From CAYPIE01 sp964410665 (lineage in GTDB: Bacteria; Planctomycetota; Planctomycetia; Gemmatales; Gemmataceae): 64,000 nt of DNA. Position numbers and translations under genes: made by a program. The stretch spans positions 173,375 to 237,374 of the forward strand of contig CAYPIE010000002.1 of assembly GCA_964410665.1 (NCBI GenBank), in the 5' to 3' direction. The notes below the pieces were generated by a model. It saw only the letters and a list, made by a program, of their open reading frames with translations, made no database searches and was not told the origin of the DNA. Below, in pieces: positions 35,070-44,295 of the stretch (its first letter is position 1; each line of letters opens with the position of its first letter).

Positions 35070-36602
35070 CTATCTGAATGGGTTCTCAGTCTCGGTTTGG
35101 GACGGCGTTGCTTCTTCAGGCATCGATTTGATTCGTTTTCGGAGCATCTCGATCAACGTTTCTACCTGTTTCATCTCCTCCTGCGAGGCGCGCACGATCA
35201 GGCTTCCGCTGCCTCGTCCCACTACCAAGTTGACCTCAGGTAGCAATCCGCTAATGATACTTTCATATTCCTTGATCCATTTCGGATTCACGGTAAACAA
35301 CTGAATCTTGGTATTCCTCGTTTGGATACCTGCACCCATCCCGAATCCCCCCAAGGCACCGGGCATGGTACTTCCGAATTGACCGCTTGCACCACCGGGA
35401 TGGCCGTCACCAGATCCAAATGCACTCCCCGGTGCAACGCCAAAGCCGCCGGACCTACCCCCGAGGGATTTCCCCGGGCCCGCAGGAGCTTGTGTGCCGA
35501 TCCCGGGAAACAAGTCTGCGGGTCGTCCCTCGAGCATTTGCCGAATGCGTTTCACATGAGCGCGGAGTTGGGTAATCTCGTTCTCTAACTTGCGTAGCTC
35601 GGCTTCGAGCTGTTCCGGGGATACCGCTCCCTCCGGTACCTTTTCGCGGGAGCCTGCGGCCCCCCCTCCATCTCCGCCCCCGGGTCCCCTTGGGAGGCCG
35701 CCTCCACCGAGACCGGGAGGGCCGCCGAACCCCGTCGCCGGGCCTTCTTGGCCGGGAGGGCCGCCGAACCCCGTCGCCGGGCCTTCCTGGGCTGCCAGCC
35801 AGCCGACCCCCCAACCGGTAACACTCAACAACAACACGACCACCAAGAAATTCTGCAACTTCGTCACTTGCATCATCAATATCACTCCCTGGGTCAGACA
35901 GGCCACGCTTGCTGGAACGCCCGAAGTGGAGCCGGCAAGACTATACGCCCGAAACAGATGCATCGCTTGAGCAGTCAATGCCAACGGCAAACTGACAACA
36001 CTCACCCCTACTTCCAGAGAAATTCCTCGACGACTTAGTCGCCGCTTGAGTAGTTCTCGGCCTCGGGCTAAACGCGAGGCCACGGTTCCTTCGGCCCAGC
36101 CGAGCTGTGCGGCTGCCTCCGCCCGGGTCTCACCCTTGAGCAGACAATGGACGATCGCTTGCCGGTACCGCTTCGGCAGTCCAGCGATCTCTCCATCCAG
36201 AACTGTTTGCAGCTCGACCTCCTCGGTGGCATGGACTCGCGATGGGCCGGGAACCTCATTGAGCTTCTCTTGAGCTTGGGGTTGCCTCGCGCGGATCCGC
36301 CGAGCATGCAAGGCCGTGCGTCGGGCGACCTCGTGTAACCAACCGCCCAGTGGAGTTCCTTCCGGAAACTGCTCTGCCCGACGTAAAAGCACAAGAAAGG
36401 TCGCCTGAAACGCATCCTCCACATCCATTGGCTGCCGCAACAGCCGACGGCAAACGCCCAAGACCATGGGTCCATGTCGACGTAGCAACTCGGCAAAGGC
36501 ATCCGGCTCTCGACGGACCAACCCCTCTACCAACCTGCGGTCACTGTAATGGCTCTGGGCTGCGTGGTTCAGGAGGGCCTGCACACCCCGGGTGTCCGCC
36601 AT
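35070..36602 (-). CDS. ECF sigma factor fused to a membrane segment and a secretin-like tail
   Basis: 510 residues. The N-terminal 190 residues are a complete ECF sigma factor: region 2 (DVEDAFQATFLVLLRRAEQF) and region 4 (LPKRYRQAIVHCLLKGETRAEAAAQLG). A membrane segment follows (about 250-271), then a Gly/Pro-rich stretch with a 13-residue duplication (QEGPATGFGGPPG twice), a coiled coil (about 328-362), another Gly-rich stretch, and a C-terminal domain (about 440-500) with IQLFTVNPKW and LVVGRGSGSLIVRASQEEMKQVE, similar to short repeats at the start of secretins. The sigma part lies inside and the tail outside the membrane. Sigma factors with such tails occur in Gemmata-like genomes; how they are released is unknown. 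Confidence 0.88.
   Translation of the reverse strand: MADTRGVQALLNHAAQSHYSDRRLVEGLVRREPDAFAELLRRHGPMVLGVCRRLLRQPMDVEDAFQATFLVLLRRAEQFPEGTPLGGWLHEVARRTALHARRIRARQPQAQEKLNEVPGPSRVHATEEVELQTVLDGEIAGLPKRYRQAIVHCLLKGETRAEAAAQLGWAEGTVASRLARGRELLKRRLSRRGISLEVGVSVVSLPLALTAQAMHLFRAYSLAGSTSGVPASVACLTQGVILMMQVTKLQNFLVVVLLLSVTGWGVGWLAAQEGPATGFGGPPGQEGPATGFGGPPGLGGGGLPRGPGGGDGGGAAGSREKVPEGAVSPEQLEAELRKLENEITQLRAHVKRIRQMLEGRPADLFPGIGTQAPAGPGKSLGGRSGGFGVAPGSAFGSGDGHPGGASGQFGSTMPGALGGFGMGAGIQTRNTKIQLFTVNPKWIKEYESIISGLLPEVNLVVGRGSGSLIVRASQEEMKQVETLIEMLRKRIKSMPEEATPSQTETENPFR
35713..35790. repeat. 39-bp tandem duplication inside the sigma-fusion gene
   Basis: Two 39-base units, 35713-35751 and 35752-35790, nearly identical, encode the repeated QEGPATGFGGPPG segment just after the membrane helix. 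One or two bases differ. It keeps the reading frame and lengthens the flexible linker. Confidence 0.9.
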
Positions 36603-36830
36603 CGCTAACTCTCCAAGAGAACCGCTCGCGACGATCCTATCTCTTCCTTGACGCCAAAGGCCGATTTGATCCCCGATTTACCCAGAATGTCGCGATGGAG
36701 CTGCCGGGAGGGGCATGAAGCCTGGGGCGACGCCGCATCCCTGGCTGGCTCGGGGCCACAGGTTGTTCTATATTGGAAAAGCCCCCTCGCGATCCTGGGA
36801 CTTCTTCTACTAGACCATCTCGACGCGCAC

Positions 36831-37706
36831 ATGGAAACTTGGCGAACCATCCCCAAGAAACTCATTTCTAGGAGTAATCCCGATGCGTGTCTGGTGCATA
36901 TTTATCCCACGAGCTCAGCGCTCGGCTCACGCATCAAACTGAAAGAACAAGCGTTACTGATTGGCCGCGGCGAGGACTGCGATATCCAGATCCAAGACAA
37001 TCTGGTATCGCGCCGCCATGCTCGGATCGACCCGAGCCCCAAAGGCTACTCGGTGAGCGATCTGAAAAGTACCAACGGAACGTTTGTCAACGAGCAGTCG
37101 ATTCCCGCGCCGCGAGTACTCCAAGATGGAGACTATCTACGCATTGGTAATTGTATTTATCGATTTTTAGCGGGCGGCAATGTTGAGGCGGAATATCATG
37201 AAGAAATTTATCGCCTAACCATCATTGATGGCTTGACTCACACCTTCAACAAGCGGTACCTGATGGAGTTTGTTGAGCGGGAGGTGGTGCGCGCCGTGCG
37301 GCATCATCGGCCTCTGTCACTGGCCATGATCGATATCGATTGGTTCAAGCGGATCAACGATGACTGGGGCCACTTGGTCGGGGATTTTATCCTGCGTGAG
37401 CTAGCGCGGCTGATTGGCGACACGGTTCGCCGCGAGGACCTGTTCGCTCGTTATGGTGGCGAAGAATTCGCCCTGGTTCTGGTCGAAACTGACCTCACCA
37501 ACGCCAAGGCAGCGTGTGAACGGATCCGCCAGATGATCCAACGCCACACCTTTTCCTTTGAAGATAATGACTTGCATGTCACCATTAGTTGTGGCGTCGC
37601 CGAATGCAATACACAGAAATCCAGTTCGGTCTGCGACTTGATCAAACAAGCCGACGACAATCTCTATGAAGCCAAACGTGCCGGCCGCAATCGGGTGGTG
37701 GGTTAA
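36831..37706 (+). CDS. FHA-GGDEF diguanylate cyclase
   Basis: 291 residues. An FHA domain (about 20-115) has LIGRGEDCDI, VSRRHARI and DLKSTNGTFVN, so it should bind phosphothreonine peptides. A GGDEF domain (about 125-291) has the active-site YGGEEF (209-213), metal aspartate in MIDIDWFKRIND, and an RxxD inhibitory site (200-203) five residues upstream, so it should make cyclic di-GMP with product inhibition. The frame is open from 36648 but the family match begins after the ATG at 36831. It is divergent from the sigma fusion gene, with about 228 bases between. FHA input links Ser/Thr phosphorylation to cyclic di-GMP. Confidence 0.9.
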   Translation: METWRTIPKKLISRSNPDACLVHIYPTSSALGSRIKLKEQALLIGRGEDCDIQIQDNLVSRRHARIDPSPKGYSVSDLKSTNGTFVNEQSIPAPRVLQDGDYLRIGNCIYRFLAGGNVEAEYHEEIYRLTIIDGLTHTFNKRYLMEFVEREVVRAVRHHRPLSLAMIDIDWFKRINDDWGHLVGDFILRELARLIGDTVRREDLFARYGGEEFALVLVETDLTNAKAACERIRQMIQRHTFSFEDNDLHVTISCGVAECNTQKSSSVCDLIKQADDNLYEAKRAGRNRVVG

Positions 37707-37732
37707 CCGTTCGCTCGGTCGAGTCGATACTC

Positions 37733-38338
37733 ATGCAACTTCTCGTACAGTCGACCAGTTTGATCATTGTCGACGCCCAGTGTGGCTTTACCCCGCTCTG
37801 TCCCGACGAATTGCCCATCCCGGACGGCTTGAACATTGTTCCCCAAATGAATCGCTTGCTCGACCTCCCTTGGCGACGCATCGACGCCACGCAGGATTGG
37901 CATCCTCCGAAGCATTGCAGCTTCTTTGGCCAACGCGATAACTTGTACCCTCCTCACTGCATCATGAACACCCGCGGAGCGGAGTTCCTTCCAGGGCTGA
38001 CCACCGAGCGGTTTCAGACCGTTTGGCGGAAGGGTTTTCATGTCGACCGAGATGCCTATGCGGTGACCCTGGATCATCCTGCATTTCCGCAATTTTTGCG
38101 CTTAGACGGAATCGATACCGTGGTGATTGCAGGCTTGGCACGGAACATCTGCTGCTTCGCGACGGCCCGGGACTTACGGGCAGCCGACTTTCGAGTCATC
38201 TTGGTCGAAGATGCCAGTGCGGGGATCGATCTCCCCGAGCTGGGGATATTGGAAGAGCATACTCGCACCGAGGCTGCGCAGCTTGGTATTTCCTACGCCA
38301 CGACCGCTGAGATTCGTGCCGCCGTGCGCGACGCTTAG
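37733..38338 (+). CDS. Isochorismatase-family hydrolase, nicotinamidase-like
   Basis: A 201-residue cysteine hydrolase. The catalytic triad is D14 (IIVDAQ), K100 (WRKGF) and C140 (ARNICC), and metal ligands are D55 and H57 (TQDWHPPKH) plus the PPHCIMNTRGAEF segment, the set seen in nicotinamidases (PncA), which turn nicotinamide into nicotinate. Substrate is inferred from the metal site. It follows the diguanylate cyclase by 26 bases, so may be co-transcribed. The stop codon overlaps the stop of the converging FG-GAP gene by four bases. Confidence 0.88.
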   Translation: MQLLVQSTSLIIVDAQCGFTPLCPDELPIPDGLNIVPQMNRLLDLPWRRIDATQDWHPPKHCSFFGQRDNLYPPHCIMNTRGAEFLPGLTTERFQTVWRKGFHVDRDAYAVTLDHPAFPQFLRLDGIDTVVIAGLARNICCFATARDLRAADFRVILVEDASAGIDLPELGILEEHTRTEAAQLGISYATTAEIRAAVRDA

Positions 38339-40623
38339 CCGACAAACACCCCACCGGTCCAATCGTCAAAGGGATCCGCAGTGAATTCAAGCGGCAGAGC
38401 AAGCTTGTCGGTCGGGATGCCGGCATAAATCACTACCCTAGCGCCATCCCCCTGCCCTGATCCTGTGACGAGTTCGCCAACGCCATCTCGATCAAAATCC
38501 GTCCAGACAAGTCGGATGCCCCCTCGGTCATCGGGATCCCCTGCAAAATAATTGGCGATGCTGCGCTGATCCTGGCCGTTACTCGCCACCAGGCCTTGGC
38601 CATCGAGGATCAGTACCCGAGGGGCTCCACCGGGACCGCCACCGACCATCAGATCATCCGCGCCATCAAGATTCAAATCACCTGCCGTCAAGTATACACC
38701 ATTGCGTAGACGCTTTTCGAACACAAAGAAGTCAGCCACGAGTCGCTTTGGTTGACCTTCGCGAATCGATGTGCCATCGAACACGGCGATTCGAGGCCCA
38801 CCTCCGATGCCCGCCCCGACAAGCAGTTCCGGCACACCATCCCCGTCGAGATCACCGGCTCCCACCCGTGCACCCCCGCGAAACTGGGGATCGGCGATAC
38901 CGAAAAAATCCACCAGTGACTGCCGAGGATCTTGGCCACTCACCACGCGAACGCGAGGACCCCCTCCGCTATCCGCAGCGATGATCAAATCGCCAAAACC
39001 ATCGCCATCAAAGTCCGCCACTGCCAACTGCAGCCCCCCGGTAAAGCTTGGCTCAAACGCCGGAAAACGCGTCCAAGTCGAGCCATCCATGCCATCGACG
39101 ACCAAGATCTGCGCGACCACTCCCGGGCCGGTCGCAATCACGAGATCCGCATGCCCATCCCCGGTCACATCTCCGCGAGCCACCCGCAACCCTCCAGGGC
39201 TGTGCAAATCTACAGGCACGCTCAGTACACTGATCTTCCCTGAACCTGAAACCAGACGGATCTCTCCCGGGCCTCCAGGGCCCGGCGCGACCACTGCAAG
39301 GGCCTCTACCGCATCGCCCTGTGTGAATTGGGCGGTGGGCATTCCGATCGGTGCCTCTTCTCCAGGGAAGAAGTGGGTGGTGAATCGCTTTAGCTCGTCA
39401 GTCCAGCGCAGCGTTGCCGTACGGGTGGTGGCTTGGTCACCAATCACCTCGAGCGCGGCAAATGCTTGGCGTGACGCGGAAATGGCGAGCGTTGGAAAGC
39501 GAATTTGTTCGCGTTGTGGATCGGATTGGGCAAGAAGGGTTTGCAGATACCAGCCATTCGGATCTCGCACCGCAATCCGGACTTGACCAGCGACCTCATT
39601 GGCAAATGGATCGTGCCAACTCGCGTGATCGGAGAATAGGATCCAGAGCTTCCCATCAGGTCCCAATTGTAGATCAGGAGCAAACCCGGTGAACTGAGGA
39701 CCATCGCCAGCAACATAACCTGCCGGCGCATCCGCCACGACTTCGGTGCTCAGACTACCACTGCTCGTCAGCGTATGCAGAACTAATTGGGAGGTGACGG
39801 GCGATCCTGTGACGTGGCGATCGACCATGAAGTGAGCGATGGAGATGGTACCGCTCGCATCGACCACGATCGAACTGCCCAAGCCCGAATCGCCAGTACC
39901 ATCGGCAGGTGCATGAATCCTTCGAGACTGCCAGTCTCCGGAACGGTTGGAGGCATACCAAAGTTCACTGTGAACGGTTGGACCTGGATCGGTTCGGTGA
40001 ATCGCGAACTCCGGGGTGTAGGTGACATGAGCATGGTTCCCTGCATCGATCGCAAGCGCGAGATATCGTGGTGTATAGCGTGCTCCCGCATGGAAGTAGT
40101 CAGGCATTCCGAGGGAACTCACCTCGCGATGCTGCCACTGGTCGACGGACCAGGTTGCGTACGCCAAGAAAGCGGATGAAGTGTAGTCATCCCGGATCGA
40201 GTAGAGAAGATGGACGCCCTGATGCGGACCCGGCTCAGCCACTAGCTGGATAATCTCGTTGGTCATCGTCAACCCGGGAGGGGACAGTGTCTCATGTAGT
40301 CGCCAACCGCTTGGATCACGAACAAAATGATCGATGTGGATTTGGTTTTGGACTTTAAAGACATGGGCTGTGCCGTCACTCGCGATCAGGAGCTGTGTGG
40401 GCTCAGAAGTAGTATCTGCATCCGAGGTGAGTGATTCGCTCTGCCAGCCCCCTCGGTCTTCGCGTTGCCAGAGAAGCTCTTGGTCCTGCCACACTAAACG
40501 GGCTAAGTCGCCATCGGGCAAAAACTCGATGGCGTTAAACTCCCCTGCCAGAAACGTGGCAGGATTATCCCGTGGCTCAAGGCGTTCGAGATCGCCCGAG
40601 AAAGTTGTCAGACCAACCGGCAT
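38335..40623 (-). CDS. FG-GAP/VCBS repeat surface-type protein
   Basis: 762 residues. The N-terminus is LERLEPRDNPATF, a motif common at the start of planctomycete surface proteins. Residues about 40-400 form a poorly defined beta-rich region; from about 460 there are five FG-GAP repeats of roughly 60 residues, each with a calcium loop of the form DxDGDG or variant (DVTGDGHADL, DFDGDGFGDL, DLDGDGVPEL, DLNLDGADDL, DFDRDGVGEL). Such repeats fold into a beta-propeller. No catalytic motif was seen; a role in adhesion or ligand binding is possible. It ends tail to tail with the nicotinamidase gene. Confidence 0.85.
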   Translation of the reverse strand: MPVGLTTFSGDLERLEPRDNPATFLAGEFNAIEFLPDGDLARLVWQDQELLWQREDRGGWQSESLTSDADTTSEPTQLLIASDGTAHVFKVQNQIHIDHFVRDPSGWRLHETLSPPGLTMTNEIIQLVAEPGPHQGVHLLYSIRDDYTSSAFLAYATWSVDQWQHREVSSLGMPDYFHAGARYTPRYLALAIDAGNHAHVTYTPEFAIHRTDPGPTVHSELWYASNRSGDWQSRRIHAPADGTGDSGLGSSIVVDASGTISIAHFMVDRHVTGSPVTSQLVLHTLTSSGSLSTEVVADAPAGYVAGDGPQFTGFAPDLQLGPDGKLWILFSDHASWHDPFANEVAGQVRIAVRDPNGWYLQTLLAQSDPQREQIRFPTLAISASRQAFAALEVIGDQATTRTATLRWTDELKRFTTHFFPGEEAPIGMPTAQFTQGDAVEALAVVAPGPGGPGEIRLVSGSGKISVLSVPVDLHSPGGLRVARGDVTGDGHADLVIATGPGVVAQILVVDGMDGSTWTRFPAFEPSFTGGLQLAVADFDGDGFGDLIIAADSGGGPRVRVVSGQDPRQSLVDFFGIADPQFRGGARVGAGDLDGDGVPELLVGAGIGGGPRIAVFDGTSIREGQPKRLVADFFVFEKRLRNGVYLTAGDLNLDGADDLMVGGGPGGAPRVLILDGQGLVASNGQDQRSIANYFAGDPDDRGGIRLVWTDFDRDGVGELVTGSGQGDGARVVIYAGIPTDKLALPLEFTADPFDDWTGGVFVG

Positions 40624-40840
40624 AGATGGATTCCCTTGAGAAGTGTCTGCCGCATATGTGAAACGGGAGCGGGCTCGCCTCAGCGCAAACGCGCGGCAAT
40701 GCTCAGGAAGAGTTTCGACGAGGAGGAGTGGAAGCTCGAAATCTACTTCGGCAGGATGGTTGATTGGCAGCTTGGGAGCAGATGGTTGCGCGGATCAGAG
40801 CAATCAGTCCATGGGCTGTGCGTTGAGGTCACGCACCGCA

Positions 40841-41746
40841 TCACGCCAGGTCCAGCCCATGGTGATCAAAGGCGAATGCCGCCGGTTGTAACGCCTGGGC
40901 GAGCATTTCGAGTGAGTCGAGAAGTCGGGGACCTGGCCGATTAAAGTAGCTATTGCCATCAGCGATCCAAACACGACGTCGTTTCACTGCGGAAAGCTTG
41001 GGCCATTCTGGGTTGGCCATCAGGGTACGTAATTCTGAGCGCGTACGACCGAGATCAAAGCCACACGGCATGGCCACGATCACATCTGGATCGGCACGCA
41101 CAAGTCCCTCCCAGGATAACCATGACGAATGTTTCCCAGTCATGCCAAACAGATTCACTCCACCCGCCCATTCGACCAGCTCCGGCATCCAGTTCCCCGC
41201 AGCCATCAAGGGATCAATCCACTCAACGCACGCGACGGTAGGCCGCTGGACCAAATCGCATGTTGCTTCCTGGATGACCACGAGTCGCTGTTCCAGGCGA
41301 GCAACTAAGCCATCAGCTGCTTTGGGAACATTCAATACTTTGGCCACCTGCCGGATATCAGAAAAAACATCGGCCAGGTTGCGTGGCTCCAGCGAGATTA
41401 ACTGCGGGTGACTGGGTATTTGCTCTTGCACCACCGCCTCTACCTCGGAGAGACCTACGGCACAAACCGCACACTGTGCCTGAGTCAAGATCAGATCCGG
41501 ACGGAGTTGTTTCAACTGTGCCGCATCTACACGATAGACAGAAAGCGAATCCTGGAGCACACCCTGAACGCGTTGGTGAATGGCACGGCTACTCCCTGTG
41601 ACATCAAATTTGGGTTCGGTACAGCGCGGCAACTTAGTCACCGAGGGCGGAAAATCGCATTCATGGGAGCGACCGACCAATCGATGACCTTGTCCCAGAG
41701 CACAAACGATCTCCGTAGCACTGGGTAGTAGCGAAACAACGCGCAT
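40841..41746 (-). CDS. BtuF-like ABC binding protein (cobalamin/iron type)
   Basis: A 301-residue periplasmic-binding-protein fold of the BtuF class (VVSLLPSATEIVCALGQGHRLVGRSHECDFP, in parts; then TQAQCAVCAV and the end segment RPGPRLLDSLEMLA). No signal peptide is visible, so it may stay in the cytoplasm, as do several planctomycete relatives annotated as cobalamin-binding. No permease or ATPase gene is nearby, so it is unlikely to be part of a classical importer in this locus. Confidence 0.88.
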   Translation of the reverse strand: MRVVSLLPSATEIVCALGQGHRLVGRSHECDFPPSVTKLPRCTEPKFDVTGSSRAIHQRVQGVLQDSLSVYRVDAAQLKQLRPDLILTQAQCAVCAVGLSEVEAVVQEQIPSHPQLISLEPRNLADVFSDIRQVAKVLNVPKAADGLVARLEQRLVVIQEATCDLVQRPTVACVEWIDPLMAAGNWMPELVEWAGGVNLFGMTGKHSSWLSWEGLVRADPDVIVAMPCGFDLGRTRSELRTLMANPEWPKLSAVKRRRVWIADGNSYFNRPGPRLLDSLEMLAQALQPAAFAFDHHGLDLA

Positions 41747-42026
41747 TGGACTCCCTCGCTTTGCCGGTAATGGCAGCCTACTTCTACTTTAGAGCTTGAC
41801 CAGAGAACGTCTCAATCCAACCCCAGCACAAGGCTCACTGAATCTCATCCCATGATCTTCCGTCTAAACAATGGATGGTCAGCGTTGACACAAGAATGAA
41901 TTGCATCCCTCCCCGTCAGGGAGTTTCCTCGTTTTCCCCGCAGAGAACGCTGAGTATGATGGGGCGTACCCTGCTACCCTCTCTTGGATCGCGGCGGATT
42001 GCGTATTTCGCTAGGAGACCAATCGA

Positions 42027-43628
42027 ATGATGTCAAACCCTCTCCGTCCAGGTTGGACCAGCCGGACGGTGCTTCTGTTGTTGTTGGCAGTGGCCGGCCT
42101 AGGCACGCTGATCGGTTGGTATCAGGTCTGGAACTTTCGACCGATGCCTCTGATCGCGGCTCAAGACCAGAATCGCGAACGGATCGATGCCCCAGAGCTC
42201 GATGGGGGCAAAGAATGGATCAATACAAGCGGCCCGCTTACCCTCAAGGATCTACGCGGCAAGATCGTCATTCTCGACTTCTGGACACTTTGTTGTATCA
42301 ACTGCATCCATACCATCCCTGATCTGGCCCGGTTGGAGAAGGAGTATGCCAAGCAGATCGTGGTCATTGGCGTGCATTCGCCCAAGTTTGACAACGAAAA
42401 GGACACCGCCTGTATCAAAAAGGCCATCCTTCGGTACGAGGTTACCCATCCCGTGGTCAACGATGCCGACATGAAGATCTGGCGCAGTTATGATGTCAAC
42501 TCGTGGCCGACCTTGGCGGTGATCGACCCTGAGGGCAAATATCTAGGATCTGCCTCGGGAGAGGGTAACTACACGCTGCTCAAGCGTGTCATCGATGAGC
42601 AAATCAAGATACACCGCAAAAAGGGTACGCTCAACGAAAAGCCGCGACGCTTTGATCTACTGAAGTATCGTACGGAAAAATCGCCCCTGTTTTTCCCAGG
42701 TAAAATCCTAGCCGATGCAAAATCGAAGCGCCTCTTTATCGCCGACAGCACCCATCACCGCATCGTCGTTACCGACCTGGAGGGGAATAAGCGAACGATC
42801 ATCGGTCAAGGGAAACCTGGTTGGAAAGATGGCGGTTACGAGCAAGCCCAGTTCGATGACCCCCAAGGCATGTTCCTCGACGGTAACACCCTTTATGTTG
42901 CCGATCGAAAGAACCATCTGATCCGCGCCGTCGACCTGGAGCAACAGCGCGTCCGTACCCTCGCTGGGACTGGGAAACAGGACCGGCAACGCTTCGCCGG
43001 TGGCGCTGCACTGAAGACGGGACTCAATTCGCCTTGGGACGTCTATCTGCAAGGGAACGATCTGTATATCGCGATGGCTGGCGACCACCAGATTTGGAAA
43101 CTTGACCTCAGAAATCAACAAGTGGCTCCATATGCCGGGGATGGCCGAGAAAATATCCTCGATGGCCCCTTGGCGGAGGCCCGATTCGCCCAACCAAGTG
43201 GTCTAGCCAGCGACGGCAAGTTCCTTTATGTCGCCGACAGCGAGGTGAGTGCCATTCGTAAAGTTCCTCTTAGCGGCACAGGTGAGGTGACCACCCTGGT
43301 GGGTGAAGGGCTCTTCGAATTTGGCGATCAAGACGGGACTGGCAATGAAGTGCGACTCCAACACGCCATCGGTGTAGGCTACCTCGACGGGAAGCTCTAT
43401 GTCGCCGACACTTATAACGACAAGATCAAAATCCTGGATCCAAATACCCGGGAGTGCACCACGTTCATCGGCGAAGCGGATATGTTCGATGAGCCCGCCG
43501 GTCTGAGCTTTGCCGATGGCAAATTGTATGTTGCCGACACGAATGCCAACCGGATTCAAGTAGTTGATCTAAAATCTAAACAAGTATCCACACTCGAGCT
43601 CAAGGGTGTGACTTCGCCGCGGCAATAA
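42027..43628 (+). CDS. Membrane-anchored thioredoxin-NHL protein
   Basis: 533 residues, like the NHLRC2 group. A membrane anchor (about 14-34) leads into a thioredoxin-fold domain (about 55-185) with active-site C90-I-N-C93, preceded by another cysteine at 89. The rest (about 215-533) holds NHL repeats forming a beta-propeller (repeated LYVAD and LDGNTLYVADRKN type strands). Likely an exported thiol-disulfide protein. It is upstream of a DsbD-alpha-like protein and DsbD in the same direction, suggesting a shared role in envelope redox chemistry. Confidence 0.9.
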   Translation: MMSNPLRPGWTSRTVLLLLLAVAGLGTLIGWYQVWNFRPMPLIAAQDQNRERIDAPELDGGKEWINTSGPLTLKDLRGKIVILDFWTLCCINCIHTIPDLARLEKEYAKQIVVIGVHSPKFDNEKDTACIKKAILRYEVTHPVVNDADMKIWRSYDVNSWPTLAVIDPEGKYLGSASGEGNYTLLKRVIDEQIKIHRKKGTLNEKPRRFDLLKYRTEKSPLFFPGKILADAKSKRLFIADSTHHRIVVTDLEGNKRTIIGQGKPGWKDGGYEQAQFDDPQGMFLDGNTLYVADRKNHLIRAVDLEQQRVRTLAGTGKQDRQRFAGGAALKTGLNSPWDVYLQGNDLYIAMAGDHQIWKLDLRNQQVAPYAGDGRENILDGPLAEARFAQPSGLASDGKFLYVADSEVSAIRKVPLSGTGEVTTLVGEGLFEFGDQDGTGNEVRLQHAIGVGYLDGKLYVADTYNDKIKILDPNTRECTTFIGEADMFDEPAGLSFADGKLYVADTNANRIQVVDLKSKQVSTLELKGVTSPRQ

Positions 43629-43724
43629 GACCAGTGTGCTAAGACCCAACGTGTGTTTCCTGGGGGTACTCTTCGCCCATCACCTTTCGCACGAATCCGA
43701 ATACCGATTCAAAGGATCGAGGCT

Positions 43725-44228
43725 ATGCGTTGTATGATTTTGATGGTCCTGGTGAGTTCGCTTGGATGGGCGGGCACGAGCCACGCCGCGGTCCCAGGCT
43801 CCAAAGAGGCAATTCAGAAGGTAACAGTCAGCTTTGAGCCGGCCACGGCCAAGCCCGGACAAACGGTCACCCTCAAGATCACCATCGAGATGGCCCCCGG
43901 ATGGCACACCTACCCATCCGAGCAGCCGCATAAGGCGGCCAAGTCATTCACGAACCAATTTACTTTTGTGAAAAACAAACTCCTTCGCCCCAAGGGCAAA
44001 CTGCAACAGCCGAAAAACGCTAAGGAACAGTCCTTCCCCGAGATCGGGGTGCCCAAACTGCTGGAATACTACGGCAAGGCCAGCTGGGAACAGCAGTTTA
44101 CCCTCAGCACCTCGGCCAGCAGCGGCAAGCTCAAGCAGAGCGTCAAACTGCAGATCAGTGCCTGTGATGACAACGGCTGCTTACCGCCAAAAATGGTCAA
44201 CCTGGATGCGATCCTTACTGTCAAGTAA
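43725..44228 (+). CDS. Stand-alone DsbD N-terminal-domain-like protein
   Basis: 167 residues with a signal peptide (about 1-21) and a single domain like the N-terminal alpha domain of DsbD, including the cysteine pair in ACDDNGCLPPK. It lacks the membrane and thioredoxin domains. The next gene encodes full DsbD with the same domain, so this looks like a partner or a duplicate of that domain. GAGG is near the ATG at 43725. It may pass electrons from DsbD to a substrate; that is inference. Confidence 0.85.
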   Translation: MRCMILMVLVSSLGWAGTSHAAVPGSKEAIQKVTVSFEPATAKPGQTVTLKITIEMAPGWHTYPSEQPHKAAKSFTNQFTFVKNKLLRPKGKLQQPKNAKEQSFPEIGVPKLLEYYGKASWEQQFTLSTSASSGKLKQSVKLQISACDDNGCLPPKMVNLDAILTVK

Positions 44229-44241
44229 GCCCCGGCGGGCA

Positions 44242-44267
44242 CGTGCGGCCACTGGATCGGCCGCACG
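44242..44267 (+). terminator. GC-rich hairpin between the two DsbD-domain genes
   Basis: A perfect 9-bp stem CGTGCGGCC / GGCCGCACG with an 8-base loop. It is followed by CCCCAATTG, not a U run, so it may attenuate rather than stop transcription into dsbD. Confidence 0.4.
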
Positions 44268-44295
44268 CCCCAATTGACTTTGGAAACAGATCATC

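Noticed and set aside
36648..36830. Upstream extension of the FHA-GGDEF gene
   Set aside because: The added residues have no family match and lie in the promoter region shared with the divergent sigma fusion gene.
41885..41890. TTGACA considered as a -35 box for the thioredoxin-NHL gene
   Set aside because: No acceptable -10 box lies 16-18 bases downstream.
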